Shown here in pieces: positions 8,114-17,192 of a DNA stretch of 64,000 bases. The stretch covers positions 868,001 to 932,000 of the forward strand of contig OY782766.1 of the NCBI GenBank assembly GCA_963678235.1, read 5' to 3'. Under the pieces are notes generated by a model. That model worked only from the letters and a program-made list of their open reading frames with translations. It ran no database searches and was not told the DNA's origin. Positions within the stretch are counted from its first letter, which is position 1, and each line of letters starts with the position of its first letter. Both the position numbers and the translations under genes were made by a program. Source of the DNA: JABMQB01 sp963678235 (lineage in GTDB: Bacteria; Bacteroidota; Bacteroidia; Bacteroidales; Prolixibacteraceae).

Positions 8114-9718
8114 TTGTCAGATACTAGATACATATTTGTAACCGGAGGCGTAACGTCCTCCTTAGGAAAAGGAATTCTTGCTTCATCGCTAGCTAAGTTA
8201 TTGCAAGCCAGAGGTTATTCAGTAACCATTCAGAAATTAGACCCATATATCAATGTAGATCCGGGCACCTTGAACCCATATGAGCACGGGGAGTGTTTTG
8301 TGACTGAAGATGGTGCTGAAACCGATCTCGACCTTGGGCATTACGAACGATTCCTTAATACGCCTACATCACAGGCAAACAATGTTACAACAGGTAGGAT
8401 ATACCAATCGGTTATTAGCAAAGAAAGGCGTGGGGATTACTTGGGCAAAACCGTTCAAATCATCCCGCATATCACCGATGAAATCAAACGAAAAATAAAA
8501 ATCCTTGGTTCAAAAGGAAAATACAATATTGTTATTACGGAAATTGGCGGGACTGTAGGCGATATAGAATCATTACCATATATTGAAGCAGTACGGCAAT
8601 TAAAATGGGAAATGGGGCATAAAGCAATGGTTATTCACCTTACTCTGGTGCCATTTCTTGCCGCAACCGGAGAACTAAAAACCAAACCAACCCAGCACTC
8701 GGTAAAAGCATTATTGGAAACCGGGGTTCAGCCGGAGGTGCTTGTGCTTCGTACCGAACACGAAATTGAAAAATCAGTTCGGGAAAAAGTTGCCTTGTTC
8801 TGCAACGTTGGTATCGATGCTGTAATCCAATCCATTAATGTTCCAACTATTTACGAGGTTCCACTAAAAATGCAGGAAGAAGGACTTGATGTAATCGTTC
8901 TGAAAAAGCTGGAATTACAGGTGAAAGCAAAACCCGAATTAACTGCATGGAATGACTTTCTACATAAGCTTAAAAATCCTACCTCTTCTGTTGAAATTGG
9001 ACTGGTGGGAAAGTACGTGGAACTGCACGATGCATATAAATCTATTGCCGAATCGTTGGTTCATGCTGGTGCTGTTAATTATAGTAAAGTAAATATTCAT
9101 TGGATTCATTCGGAAGACATTAAAAATGAAAATGTTGAAGAGCATTTAGGTAAACTAAATGGGATTATTATAGCTCCCGGATTTGGGCACCGCGGTATGA
9201 AAGGGAAAATTATCGCTGCCAAATATGCCCGCGAAAACAATGTTCCATTTTTAGGAATATGCCTTGGAATGCAAGTTGCAGTAATTGAATTTGCCCGAAA
9301 TGTATTAAACCTTGAGGGGGCTGATTCTACTGAAATGAATCCAAAAACCAAATATCCTGTTATTGATTTAATGGAACAACAAAAGGGTATTACAAATTAT
9401 GGAGGTACCATGAGGCTAGGGGCATACGATTGTTCAATTGTTTCAAAAACTTCAAATATTTTTAAAGCATTCAACAAGCTAACAATTCAGGAAAGGCACC
9501 GTCATCGTTACGAATTTAACAACGATTACCTGGAGCAATTTGAAAAAGCAGGAATGAAAGCCGAAGGTATTAATCCGGATACTGATCTTGTTGAAATAAT
9601 GGAAATAGCTGACCATAAATGGTTTGTGGGCGTTCAATTTCATCCGGAATATAGAAGTACCGTTCTGAACCCGCATCCAATATTCATCGATTTTATAAAA
9701 AATTCTTTAGTACAATAA
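8114..9718 (+). CDS. pyrG: CTP synthase
   Basis: Cytoplasmic enzyme converting UTP to CTP with ATP and glutamine; 534 residues, normal length. The synthase domain opens with FVTGGVTSSLGKGILASSLA and continues with KLDPYINVDPGTLNPYEHGE and ETDLDLGHYERF. The C-terminal class I glutamine amidotransferase domain has the nucleophile in GICLGMQ and the His/Glu pair in FHPEYRS. It starts with TTG, the only in-frame start near the conserved N-terminus. The yidC gene follows after 7 bp and is probably cotranscribed. Confidence 0.97.
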   Translation: MSDTRYIFVTGGVTSSLGKGILASSLAKLLQARGYSVTIQKLDPYINVDPGTLNPYEHGECFVTEDGAETDLDLGHYERFLNTPTSQANNVTTGRIYQSVISKERRGDYLGKTVQIIPHITDEIKRKIKILGSKGKYNIVITEIGGTVGDIESLPYIEAVRQLKWEMGHKAMVIHLTLVPFLAATGELKTKPTQHSVKALLETGVQPEVLVLRTEHEIEKSVREKVALFCNVGIDAVIQSINVPTIYEVPLKMQEEGLDVIVLKKLELQVKAKPELTAWNDFLHKLKNPTSSVEIGLVGKYVELHDAYKSIAESLVHAGAVNYSKVNIHWIHSEDIKNENVEEHLGKLNGIIIAPGFGHRGMKGKIIAAKYARENNVPFLGICLGMQVAVIEFARNVLNLEGADSTEMNPKTKYPVIDLMEQQKGITNYGGTMRLGAYDCSIVSKTSNIFKAFNKLTIQERHRHRYEFNNDYLEQFEKAGMKAEGINPDTDLVEIMEIADHKWFVGVQFHPEYRSTVLNPHPIFIDFIKNSLVQ

Positions 9719-9725
9719 GCATATT

Positions 9726-11663
9726 ATGGATAAGAAGTCAATTATAGGGATTGTTCTCATTTTTGCAATTCTGGTTGTTTTTTCAGTCATCAACAGACCA
9801 TCGAAAGAAGAAATTGCGGAAGCAAAAAGAGTGAGTGATTCCATTGCCCAGGTTGAATTAGAAAAGGCTACAAGGGCAAAGTTGCAGGAGGAATTGCAAC
9901 AAAATACCCAACAACAAGAACTTTCGCAAGTTGCACCTGAAATACAATCAGAAGAGTCGGTGCTTAAAGAGCGGGAAGGAAAATTTGGTGAATTTGCTAA
10001 AGCCTCGGTTGGGGAAGAAGAATTTTATACGGTTGAATCCAATTTGTATAAGATTGTATTTACAAATAAAGGTGGACGGATATATTCAATTGAGCTTAAG
10101 GGATATAGTACGAATGACTCATTGCCAGTGGTTTTGTTTGACGGACCGGCAACAAAATTCGGGCTTAATTTCTTTTCGAACAATAAAATAATTCAAACCG
10201 AACAATTGTATTTTTCTACCGATCTCAGTCCGAATACAACCATTTCGGGTCCTGTTGTAAAAAAAGGCAACGAAGGAAAAATAAAGAAAAACGAAGAAAA
10301 TCCTGGAGAATCGGAAACAGTTTCGTTTAAATTGGAATTGGAGCCGGGTAAATTCCTCGAATATGTTTACACAATTAGCCATAACTCATATATCGTTGAT
10401 TTTGATATAAATATGGAGGGGCTAAACTCTGTTATTGCTCCAAATACCGCTAGTTTAAACCTGATTTGGTCATACGACTTACCACGTCAGGAGAGAATTT
10501 CAAAATGGGGCGAAGACCGTTATACCGAACTCAACTACAAGTTTTATGAAGGAGATGTGGAAAAAATCAGGCAAGGAAAAGCAGACAAAGAAGATTTAAG
10601 TACAAGAACTCAATGGATCGCCTTTAAACAACTTTTCTTCAACTCTACTATAATTGCCGATGACTATTTTTCAGGTGCGCAAATTGAATCAAATCCTTTT
10701 GAAGAAAATCCAGATTACCTGGCAAATTTCAAAGCCGATATTGCAATTCCATTTACTGGTAGCCCGAGGGAAAATTTCGGAATGAGTTTTTATTTTGGAC
10801 CAAACCATTATCAAACATTAAAACAATACGATATTGAGCTTGAACGCTTGGTTTATCTTGGTTACGCAATTGTAAGGCCCGTAAACAAATACATCATTAT
10901 TCCGGTATTTAATTTCTTGAGAAAATACCTTCATAATTTTGGGCTTATTATCCTTTTACTGACCATATTTATCAAAACACTGGTTTTTCCATTCACATAC
11001 AAATCATATGTGTCTCAGGCAAAAATGCGTGCATTAAAACCTGAAATTGATGAGATTAATGAAAAATACGGCAAAGATAAAGCAATGGAAAAACAACAGG
11101 CAACAATGGCCCTTTACAAAAGGGTAGGAGTTAGCCCTATGGGCGGTTGTTTGCCTATGGTATTTCAAATGCCAATATTATTTGCGATGTTCTTTTTCTT
11201 CCCAACATCCATTGAATTACGTCATCAAAGTTTCTTATGGGCAAGCGATTTATCCACCTACGATTCGATATTGAGTTTACCATTTAGTATTCCGATGTAT
11301 GGAGACCACGTTAGTTTGTTCTGCTTGTTAATGACAGTTTCGACCATAATTTCAACGAAACTTAATCCGCAAACAGCCAATAGCTCAGCGATGCCCGGAA
11401 TGCAATCCATGATGTACATTATGCCAATCATGTTCTTATTTATTTTAAATAGTTATCCTGCCGGACTTAGCTATTATTATTTATTGGCGAACTTATTTAC
11501 TATCGGACAAACCTATTTGGTAAGGCGCTTTGTTGATGAAGATAAGATCAGGGCACAACTGCTTATGAACAAGAAAAAGCCGATGAAAAAATCGGGATTC
11601 CAGGCTAGGCTTGAAGAAATGGCAAAACAAAGAGGAACTCAACCTCCTAAAAAAAGAAGATAA
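9726..11663 (+). CDS. yidC: Membrane protein insertase YidC
   Basis: A 645-residue inner-membrane insertase. It has an N-terminal membrane anchor (about 5-22), a charged linker, a large periplasmic beta-domain (about 90-380), and then the conserved insertase core of transmembrane helices (LHNFGLIILLLTIFIKTLVFPFTYKSY, MGGCLPMVFQMPILFAMFFFFP). The tail is Lys/Arg-rich (KKKPMKKSGFQ, PPKKRR), which may contact the ribosome. Length and layout are those of the Bacteroidota group. A terminator follows. Confidence 0.96.
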   Translation: MDKKSIIGIVLIFAILVVFSVINRPSKEEIAEAKRVSDSIAQVELEKATRAKLQEELQQNTQQQELSQVAPEIQSEESVLKEREGKFGEFAKASVGEEEFYTVESNLYKIVFTNKGGRIYSIELKGYSTNDSLPVVLFDGPATKFGLNFFSNNKIIQTEQLYFSTDLSPNTTISGPVVKKGNEGKIKKNEENPGESETVSFKLELEPGKFLEYVYTISHNSYIVDFDINMEGLNSVIAPNTASLNLIWSYDLPRQERISKWGEDRYTELNYKFYEGDVEKIRQGKADKEDLSTRTQWIAFKQLFFNSTIIADDYFSGAQIESNPFEENPDYLANFKADIAIPFTGSPRENFGMSFYFGPNHYQTLKQYDIELERLVYLGYAIVRPVNKYIIIPVFNFLRKYLHNFGLIILLLTIFIKTLVFPFTYKSYVSQAKMRALKPEIDEINEKYGKDKAMEKQQATMALYKRVGVSPMGGCLPMVFQMPILFAMFFFFPTSIELRHQSFLWASDLSTYDSILSLPFSIPMYGDHVSLFCLLMTVSTIISTKLNPQTANSSAMPGMQSMMYIMPIMFLFILNSYPAGLSYYYLLANLFTIGQTYLVRRFVDEDKIRAQLLMNKKKPMKKSGFQARLEEMAKQRGTQPPKKRR

Positions 11664-11688
11664 TACAAACCTTAAATAGACTTTTATT

Positions 11689-11717
11689 AAGGGTGGCAAT
11701 TTGCTGCCCTTTTTTAT
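11689..11717 (+). terminator. Intrinsic terminator after yidC
   Basis: AAGGGTGGCA (11689-11698) pairs with TGCTGCCCTT (11702-11711) with two G-T pairs and a 3-base loop, followed by a T tract. Confidence 0.7.
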
Positions 11718-11784
11718 TGTTTTTCGTTAAACCAATTTTGAATCTTTTAGTCCAAAGCAGCATAAACATTTAATTCTACAAAAA

Positions 11785-12186
11785 ATGAAAAAACTGGGAA
11801 TACTATTGGTTGCTTTTATTATGGTATCAACATTGGCCATTGCACAACCTGGAGGTGGTCGTATGAACCCTGAAGAAAGGGCGAAACGTCAGACAGAAGA
11901 ACTAACCGAACAATTAGACTTGTCGAAAGACCAGGCAAAAAAAGTGGAAGCCATTAACCTTAAGTATGCAAAAAAAATGGGAGATATGTTCAGGGATATG
12001 CGCGATAGCGGAACCATGGACAGAGAAGCAATGAGGGAAAAAATGGATGCTTTAAGGGGTGAACAAAACAAAGAAATGGAAAAAGTTCTAGACAAAGATC
12101 AAATGAAGGAATACGAAGCTTACCTGAAAGAACAGGCTGAGCGAAGGGAACAAAGAAGGGGCCCCGGTGGTGGCAGAGACCGCTAA
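11785..12186 (+). CDS. Small secreted Spy/CpxP-like helical protein
   Basis: A 133-residue protein with a signal peptide (1-20, ending LAIAQ). The mature part is highly charged and helical: ERAKRQTEELTEQLDLSKDQAKKVEAI is close to the LTxxQ-type repeat of Spy/CpxP periplasmic proteins, and the C-terminus is Arg/Gly-rich. It is probably a periplasmic chaperone-like or stress protein, but that is inference from the fold. It stands alone between two terminators. Confidence 0.7.
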   Translation: MKKLGILLVAFIMVSTLAIAQPGGGRMNPEERAKRQTEELTEQLDLSKDQAKKVEAINLKYAKKMGDMFRDMRDSGTMDREAMREKMDALRGEQNKEMEKVLDKDQMKEYEAYLKEQAERREQRRGPGGGRDR

Positions 12187-12193
12187 TGACGAG

Positions 12194-12233
12194 AAAAAAG
12201 GATCATCAAAATTTAATTGATGATCCTTTTTTT
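12194..12233. terminator. Strong bidirectional terminator
   Basis: A long A-flanked stem, GGATCATCA (12200-12208) with TGATGATCC (12218-12226), extended by A/T pairs to runs of A and T on either side. It works for the Spy-like gene (+) and for ribH (-). Confidence 0.85.
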
Positions 12234-12711
12234 ATTTGTTTTGAAGTGCTACCATTTTTATTGCCGTGATGGCAGCTTCATCTCCTTTATTTCCGTGTTT
12301 ACCGCCCGAACGTGCTTTCGCTTGTTCGAAGTCGTTGGTTGTGAGCAGACCAAAAATGAATGCTTTATTGTATTTCAGGTTTAAATCAACGCATCCTTTT
12401 GTAACCCCGTCGCAAATAAAATCAAAATGCCGGGTTTCTCCCTGGATAACACAGCCCAACAATAAAACAGCATCTAAATTATTTTGCTCCATGATTAGCT
12501 GTCCACCTAAAGGTAGCTCAAAACTACCCGGCACATGAGCCACAACAATATTTTCGTCCTTTGCCCCGTGCTTTTTCAGGGTCTCTATCGCACCGTTTTT
12601 TAATGCCCCGGTTATTTCATAGTTCCATTCCGAAACAACAATTCCAAACCTCATTCCGCTGGCATCAGGCACTTGCGAAAAATCGTAATCCGATAAATTA
12701 GTAGTTGCCAT
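12232..12711 (-). CDS. ribH: 6,7-dimethyl-8-ribityllumazine synthase
   Basis: Penultimate riboflavin enzyme, condensing 5-amino-6-ribitylaminouracil with a butanone phosphate. About 159 residues. Family motifs include FGIVVSEWNYEIT near the N-terminus, VPGSFELPLG and LLGCVIQGETRHFDFIC, the last carrying the active-site histidine segment. I start at 12711 (MATTNLSDYDF); the longer frame from 12738 would begin inside the upstream gene's terminator hairpin. No other rib genes are in the window. Confidence 0.95.
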   Translation of the reverse strand: MATTNLSDYDFSQVPDASGMRFGIVVSEWNYEITGALKNGAIETLKKHGAKDENIVVAHVPGSFELPLGGQLIMEQNNLDAVLLLGCVIQGETRHFDFICDGVTKGCVDLNLKYNKAFIFGLLTTNDFEQAKARSGGKHGNKGDEAAITAIKMVALQNK

Positions 12712-12726
12712 ACTTGTAAAAATAAA

Positions 12727-12753
12727 AAATCCCCTCAAAACTATGAGAGGATT
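12727..12753 (-). terminator. Terminator of the TPR gene, upstream of ribH
   Basis: Read on the minus strand, AAATCCTCTCA pairs with TGAGGGGATTT around a short loop, followed by a T tract. It separates the TPR gene from ribH and shows that ribH probably has its own promoter. Confidence 0.65.
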
Positions 12754-12776
12754 TATGTATATAAAATCTAAAAATC

Positions 12777-13466
12777 TTAGTTGTTCAAATGAAGCTCAAC
12801 GCTTGCAATATATTTGTCTATTGAACGTCCTTCAGCCGATGTTGGGTATTTTGTTTTAATCGTTTGGTACAAATCCAATGCTTTTTCCAATTCATCCTGG
12901 CTTTCCAATAAATTAGCCGCTTTTAGCATATAAATTGGTGTGGTGAATTCATTATCATTTAATGAATATGCCTTTTTGTATTGGTTTAAGGCTTTATTGG
13001 TTTCTCCCAACTCTAAATAAGCATCACCTTTTGCTCCTTCAGATATTGGCCCTAAAAGTAAATCATCGGTACTAAAATCACCTAAATAATCCAGAGCATC
13101 TTCGTATTGCCCCATGTGCAAATAACAAATTCCTGCATAGTAATTGGCAAGGTTCGCTGCTTTTGTGATTCCATAACCATCAATGATGTCGATAAAACCA
13201 AGGTAGTTACCGTCACCATTTAAAGCCAGGTTAAACGAATCCCTTTCAAAGTAATTTTCAGCCATGAACATTTGAGATTGCGCATCAGCTTCTTTTGGCT
13301 GCAAATAAAACTTGTTAAAACCAAGGTATCCAACAACAATTAATATAATACCACCAACAACATAGGTGATCATTTTCTGATTGTCTTCAATAAACTGTTC
13401 CGTTTTGGTTAAGGCAGATTCAAGTTCTTGTAAGTTATCGTTTTGTTGCGTTTTCTTTTTAGCCAT
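12777..13466 (-). CDS. Membrane-anchored tetratricopeptide repeat protein
   Basis: About 229 residues: a basic N-terminus (MAKKKTQQND), one transmembrane helix (MITYVVGGIILIVVGYLGFNKF, about 37-58), then TPR-like helical pairs facing the periplasm (for example YYAGICYLHMGQYEDALDYL, GDAYLELGETNKALNQYKKAY, ANLLESQDELEKALDLYQTI). The layout resembles the YfgM/TPR_21 family of membrane-anchored partners. Start at 13466, because a TATTTTTG -7 element (minus strand, 13499-13492) places transcription start near the longer frame's start. Divergent from recF. Confidence 0.82.
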   Translation of the reverse strand: MAKKKTQQNDNLQELESALTKTEQFIEDNQKMITYVVGGIILIVVGYLGFNKFYLQPKEADAQSQMFMAENYFERDSFNLALNGDGNYLGFIDIIDGYGITKAANLANYYAGICYLHMGQYEDALDYLGDFSTDDLLLGPISEGAKGDAYLELGETNKALNQYKKAYSLNDNEFTTPIYMLKAANLLESQDELEKALDLYQTIKTKYPTSAEGRSIDKYIASVELHLNN

Positions 13467-13648
13467 TTTATACGTTTTCAAAATTGTGTGGCAAAAATAG
13501 CTTTTTTTTCAAAACTTGTTTGTAATTGCCTTCATAAATTTGAATATTAATCAACATATCGGTGTTATTAAGCCTATTTTTCAACGATCTCATTTCCATC
13601 GAAGCAATTTTAGCTAGATTTGCGGATAACGAGAAAAAGAAGAATGGT

Positions 13649-14749
13649 ATGTTTTTAGAAAATCTGAGCATATTAAATTATAAGAATATCGAAGAAGCAG
13701 AATTAAACTTTTCTTCGAAACTTAATTGCCTGATTGGCGGAAACGGGGCTGGCAAAACTAATTTATTGGATGCTGTTTACTACCTCTCTTTTTGTAAAAG
13801 TTTTTTCAACTCGCTGGATCAGTTAAACATTAAGCATGACGAACAATATGCAATGTTAAAGGCAAAGTATACCAGGGACAGTGCCGATGAACTCATTTCG
13901 TGCGCAATGCAAAGAGGAGTGAAAAAACAATTTAAAAGAAACAATAAGGTTTATCAGCGTTTACTCGACCATATTGGGCTGATTCCTTTGGTAATGGTGA
14001 CCCCCAATGACTCAAACCTGATTTCAGGCGGAAGCGAAGAACGAAGGAAATTTGTTGACGGCGTTATTTCGCAGTTCGACCACGAATATTTGAAAGCATT
14101 GATCAATTACAACAAAGCGCTATTTCAGAGAAATACCTTGTTAAAACAATTTGCACAAAATAATTATTTCGATAGTGAATCACTTTCAATTTGGGATATG
14201 CAATTGATGGACTACGGAAACTCCATCCATCAGAAAAGAAAGGAGTTTATTCAAAAACTAATTCCGGTATTCCAACACTATTATTCCTACATTTCGAACG
14301 ATAAGGAAAAAGTAGAGTTAATTTATCAATCCGATCTTTTAGAGAATGATTTTAAGGAGGAGCTCACAAAAGCACTACCTAAAGACAGAAAAGCAATGCA
14401 TACCACGGTTGGTATCCACAAAGAAGATTTATTGTTGAATATTGGCGACTTCCCGATTCGGAAAACAGGTTCGCAGGGGCAAAACAAAACTTATTTAATA
14501 GCGTTGAAACTTGCCCAGTTCGAATTTATGAAAGAAATAAGTGGATTTAAACCTATTTTGCTATTAGACGATATTTTCGACAAATTGGATAAACAGCGCG
14601 TTGAGCAAATTGTGCATTTGGTTGCCAACGATAATTTTGGGCAAATTTTTATGACCGACACCAACAGGGAACACCTCGATGGAATCATAAAATCGCTCGA
14701 AACGGAACACAAAATATTTGAGGTCGTAAACGGTAAAATAATTGCCTAA
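13649..14749 (+). CDS. recF: DNA replication and repair protein RecF
   Basis: SMC-like ATPase that loads RecA at gaps. About 366 residues from MFLENLSILNYKNIEEAELNF, the standard RecF beginning; the frame extends upstream to 13562 but those residues look untranslated. Walker A is GGNGAGKTN, the ABC signature region is GSQGQNKTYLIALKLAQ and Walker B is ILLLDDIFDKLD. It is followed after 15 bp by a DUF721 gene, a pairing seen in other bacteria. Confidence 0.95.
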   Translation: MFLENLSILNYKNIEEAELNFSSKLNCLIGGNGAGKTNLLDAVYYLSFCKSFFNSLDQLNIKHDEQYAMLKAKYTRDSADELISCAMQRGVKKQFKRNNKVYQRLLDHIGLIPLVMVTPNDSNLISGGSEERRKFVDGVISQFDHEYLKALINYNKALFQRNTLLKQFAQNNYFDSESLSIWDMQLMDYGNSIHQKRKEFIQKLIPVFQHYYSYISNDKEKVELIYQSDLLENDFKEELTKALPKDRKAMHTTVGIHKEDLLLNIGDFPIRKTGSQGQNKTYLIALKLAQFEFMKEISGFKPILLLDDIFDKLDKQRVEQIVHLVANDNFGQIFMTDTNREHLDGIIKSLETEHKIFEVVNGKIIA

Positions 14750-14764
14750 CATGATTGAATTAAA

Positions 14765-15055
14765 ATGAGAAAAAGCAATACGCAATCCATTAGCAAAATA
14801 TTGAACGACTTCATAAAAGACTCAAATATAGGTCCGAAATTAAAAGAAGTTGATATTCTTAACGCCTGGGAATCGTTATTAGGGAAAGCGATTTCTTCCT
14901 ATACAAAAAACCTCCAGATTAATAACGGGGTGCTGTATGTTACAATGTCATCACCTGTGGTAAAGTCTGAATTAATGATGATGAAGGGTGAAATAGTCAA
15001 TCGCCTGAACGCCGAAGTGGGCGAGGAGGTCATCCAATCTATCGTGTTTAAATAA
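14765..15055 (+). CDS. DUF721 domain-containing protein
   Basis: A 96-residue cytoplasmic protein of the DUF721 (DciA-like) family. Visible pattern: VDILNAWESLLGKAISSYTKNLQINNGVLYVTMSSPVVKSELMMMKGEIVNRLN. DciA-type proteins assist loading of the replicative helicase in many bacteria, and the position next to recF fits a replication or repair role, though that has not been shown for this short form. Convergent with ndk, 15 bp apart. Confidence 0.85.
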   Translation: MRKSNTQSISKILNDFIKDSNIGPKLKEVDILNAWESLLGKAISSYTKNLQINNGVLYVTMSSPVVKSELMMMKGEIVNRLNAEVGEEVIQSIVFK

Positions 15056-15070
15056 GAATTCAGCTTATAT

Positions 15071-15490
15071 CTAAAACTTTTCTAACTCTGAAAAGAAGTA
15101 ATTGGCTTCTATAGCGGCATTTTCATCACTATCCGAACCATGTACTGCATTTTGGGTCATATCCGAAGCAAACATTTTTCGTATAGTTCCGTCTTCAGCT
15201 TTTTCAGGATTGGTTGCGCCAATTAATTTCCGAAAATCTTCCACTGCATTTTCTTTTTCCAAAGCAATCGCTACAATTGGTCCCGAAGTCATAAATTCTA
15301 TCAATTTTTCATAAAATGGCTTTCCTTTATGAATCTCATAAAAACCTTGCGCCTGTTTTGTTGTAAGAGTTGTGAATTTCATCGCTTTAATAACAAAACC
15401 TGCATCGTTCATCATTTTAATAATTGCCCCAATTGCGTTTTTCTTAACAGCGCCGGGCTTAATCATTGTAAAGGTTAAATTACCTGCCAT
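15071..15490 (-). CDS. ndk: Nucleoside diphosphate kinase
   Basis: Balances nucleoside triphosphate pools by phosphate transfer through a phosphohistidine. 139 residues, normal length. N-terminal LTFTMIKPGAVKKN, the Kpn-type segment, and the active-site His117 in NAVHGSDSDENA are all present. Single gene, convergent with the DUF721 gene. Confidence 0.97.
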   Translation of the reverse strand: MAGNLTFTMIKPGAVKKNAIGAIIKMMNDAGFVIKAMKFTTLTTKQAQGFYEIHKGKPFYEKLIEFMTSGPIVAIALEKENAVEDFRKLIGATNPEKAEDGTIRKMFASDMTQNAVHGSDSDENAAIEANYFFSELEKF

Positions 15491-15596
15491 TGTTTGTGTT
15501 TTTTGAGATTATTAGGAAATTTTATCGATAAAAATTTAACGAATAGCAAGATAGTAAAATTTAAAATGAATGTAAGAGAGGCTTGCTTAGTTTTTC

Positions 15597-15604
15597 TATC
15601 TTTG
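15597..15604 (+). promoter_or_regulatory. -7 element upstream of the DHH phosphoesterase gene
   Basis: TATCTTTG matches TAnnTTTG; no clear -33 box is seen. It lies inside the longest possible reading frame, which supports the downstream TTG at 15628 as the real start. Confidence 0.5.
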
Positions 15605-15627
15605 TGCTTTTATTAAAGCCGGATAAA

Positions 15628-16656
15628 TTGAAAAATATTGATCTTGAAATAATTAATCGTATTAAAAAGCTTGTTCAGAAAAGAGGTCAAAATTTTGTTT
15701 TAGTGCCACATGTGAATCCTGATGGGGATGCCATTGGCTCAACTGTTGGTTTAGCATGTATCCTCGAAAATGCCGGACATAAATGCACTGTGGTTGTCCC
15801 AAACGACTACCCTGCGTTTTACAATTGGCTTATTGGGTTCGCAACCGTCTTGAATTTTGATCGGAATAAAGGAGCCGCCAAAAAAGCAATTTCCAGTGCA
15901 GATACAATATTTTGTTTGGATTTTAATGAAATTGAACGCACAGGAAAATTAAAAGATGTAGTATCGGAATTTACAAAAACTAAAATCCTGGTTGACCACC
16001 ATCCATACCCAAAAGACTTTTGCGACTATTTGATTTCCGATACTTCCTACAGCTCGACAGCTGAATTAATATTCGATCTTGCAGTTCAACTGGGTTTGAA
16101 AAAAAACATAACCATTGAGGCAGCAAATGCTCTTTTCACAGGAATTATGACCGATACAGGTTCATTTAGCCATAACATTTCAAATCCAAATACCTTTAAA
16201 GTCGTTTCCGAATTAATTTCACTGGGTATCGATACCGAAACCATCCATTCAAATGTTTACCACAACTACTCGGCAGACAGGATGAAGCTTTTGGGGTATT
16301 GTTTAAATGAAAAAATGGTGGTTTATCCCGAGCTTCGTACGGCTTATATAAGCTTATCTAAACAAGAGTTGGAAAAATTTAACTTTGCACCCGGCGATGC
16401 CGAAGGCTTTGTAAATTATCCCTTATCAATTCAAGGCATCGTTTTCACAGCCTTATTTATGGAAAAAGATGATCATGTTAAAATATCTTTCCGATCAAAA
16501 GGGAGCTTCCCTGCCAATGCGTTCTCTTCTGAACACTTTAATGGTGGCGGTCATTTGAACGCAGCAGGTGGTGAATCAGAGCTAAGTTTTGCTGAAACCA
16601 TTGAAAAATTTAAAAGCCTATTGCCAGAATATAAAAAACAATTACTTGAAAACTAA
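15628..16656 (+). CDS. DHH-family bifunctional oligoribonuclease/PAP phosphatase (NrnA-like)
   Basis: Cytoplasmic phosphoesterase that degrades nanoRNAs and dephosphorylates 3'-phosphoadenosine 5'-phosphate in characterised homologues. About 342 residues. Metal-binding motifs: HVNPDGDAIGS, FCLDFNEIERTG, VDHHPYPKDF (the DHH signature) and the C-terminal DHHA1 motif GGGHLNAAGG. The start is a TTG at 15628 or 15583; the former is preferred because of the overlapping -7 element. It is followed closely by an FKBP lipoprotein gene. Confidence 0.9.
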   Translation: MKNIDLEIINRIKKLVQKRGQNFVLVPHVNPDGDAIGSTVGLACILENAGHKCTVVVPNDYPAFYNWLIGFATVLNFDRNKGAAKKAISSADTIFCLDFNEIERTGKLKDVVSEFTKTKILVDHHPYPKDFCDYLISDTSYSSTAELIFDLAVQLGLKKNITIEAANALFTGIMTDTGSFSHNISNPNTFKVVSELISLGIDTETIHSNVYHNYSADRMKLLGYCLNEKMVVYPELRTAYISLSKQELEKFNFAPGDAEGFVNYPLSIQGIVFTALFMEKDDHVKISFRSKGSFPANAFSSEHFNGGGHLNAAGGESELSFAETIEKFKSLLPEYKKQLLEN

Positions 16657-16666
16657 AAACAGCCAA

Positions 16667-17179
16667 ATGAAAACTTTTAATCCTATTTTAAAGCCAATCC
16701 TATTTATGGCGATTGTCCTGTTCATTTCATCATGTTTAGACGATAAAGAAACCGAAGTTCCGAGAACCGAAGCCGATGAACTGCAAGAATTAAATACCTT
16801 CCTGTTACAACTTGAAGCTGAAGATTTCGATATTGACACAACTGCACTGGGGCTTTATTACATCAACATAAAAGATGGGACCGGTCCTGTACCTTTAGCG
16901 GGTGACAGTATTTCCGTAAAATATATTGGTTACTTTATGGATGGTTATCCTTTTGATTCTTCCTATAAAAGCGAAACTGATACAACCCTTAATTTTAGGT
17001 ATAAGGAATTTAGATTGGTGGAAGGCTTTGAAGACGGCATATCACTGATGAATAAAGGATCAGAAATTACCATGATTATCCGGTCAAGTTTGGGTTATGG
17101 CCCCTACGACTACTATACAATCCCTGGCTATTCTACCATTATTTTTGATGTTGAACTAGTAGATATTTTTGAGGATTAA
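16667..17179 (+). CDS. FKBP-type peptidyl-prolyl isomerase lipoprotein
   Basis: About 170 residues. A lipoprotein signal peptide ends in FISSC (Cys about 22), followed by the acidic stretch LDDKETE that resembles the surface-export signal of Bacteroidota lipoproteins. The C-terminal half is an FKBP domain (GDSISVKYIGYFMDGYPFDSSY, LVEGFEDGISLMNKGSEITMII, LGYGPYDYYTIPGYSTIIFDVEL). It probably folds proteins at the outer membrane. Start at 16667, the ATG giving the signal peptide; the frame continues upstream into the nrnA-like gene. Confidence 0.88.
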   Translation: MKTFNPILKPILFMAIVLFISSCLDDKETEVPRTEADELQELNTFLLQLEAEDFDIDTTALGLYYINIKDGTGPVPLAGDSISVKYIGYFMDGYPFDSSYKSETDTTLNFRYKEFRLVEGFEDGISLMNKGSEITMIIRSSLGYGPYDYYTIPGYSTIIFDVELVDIFED

Positions 17180-17192
17180 TTTCTATTAATTC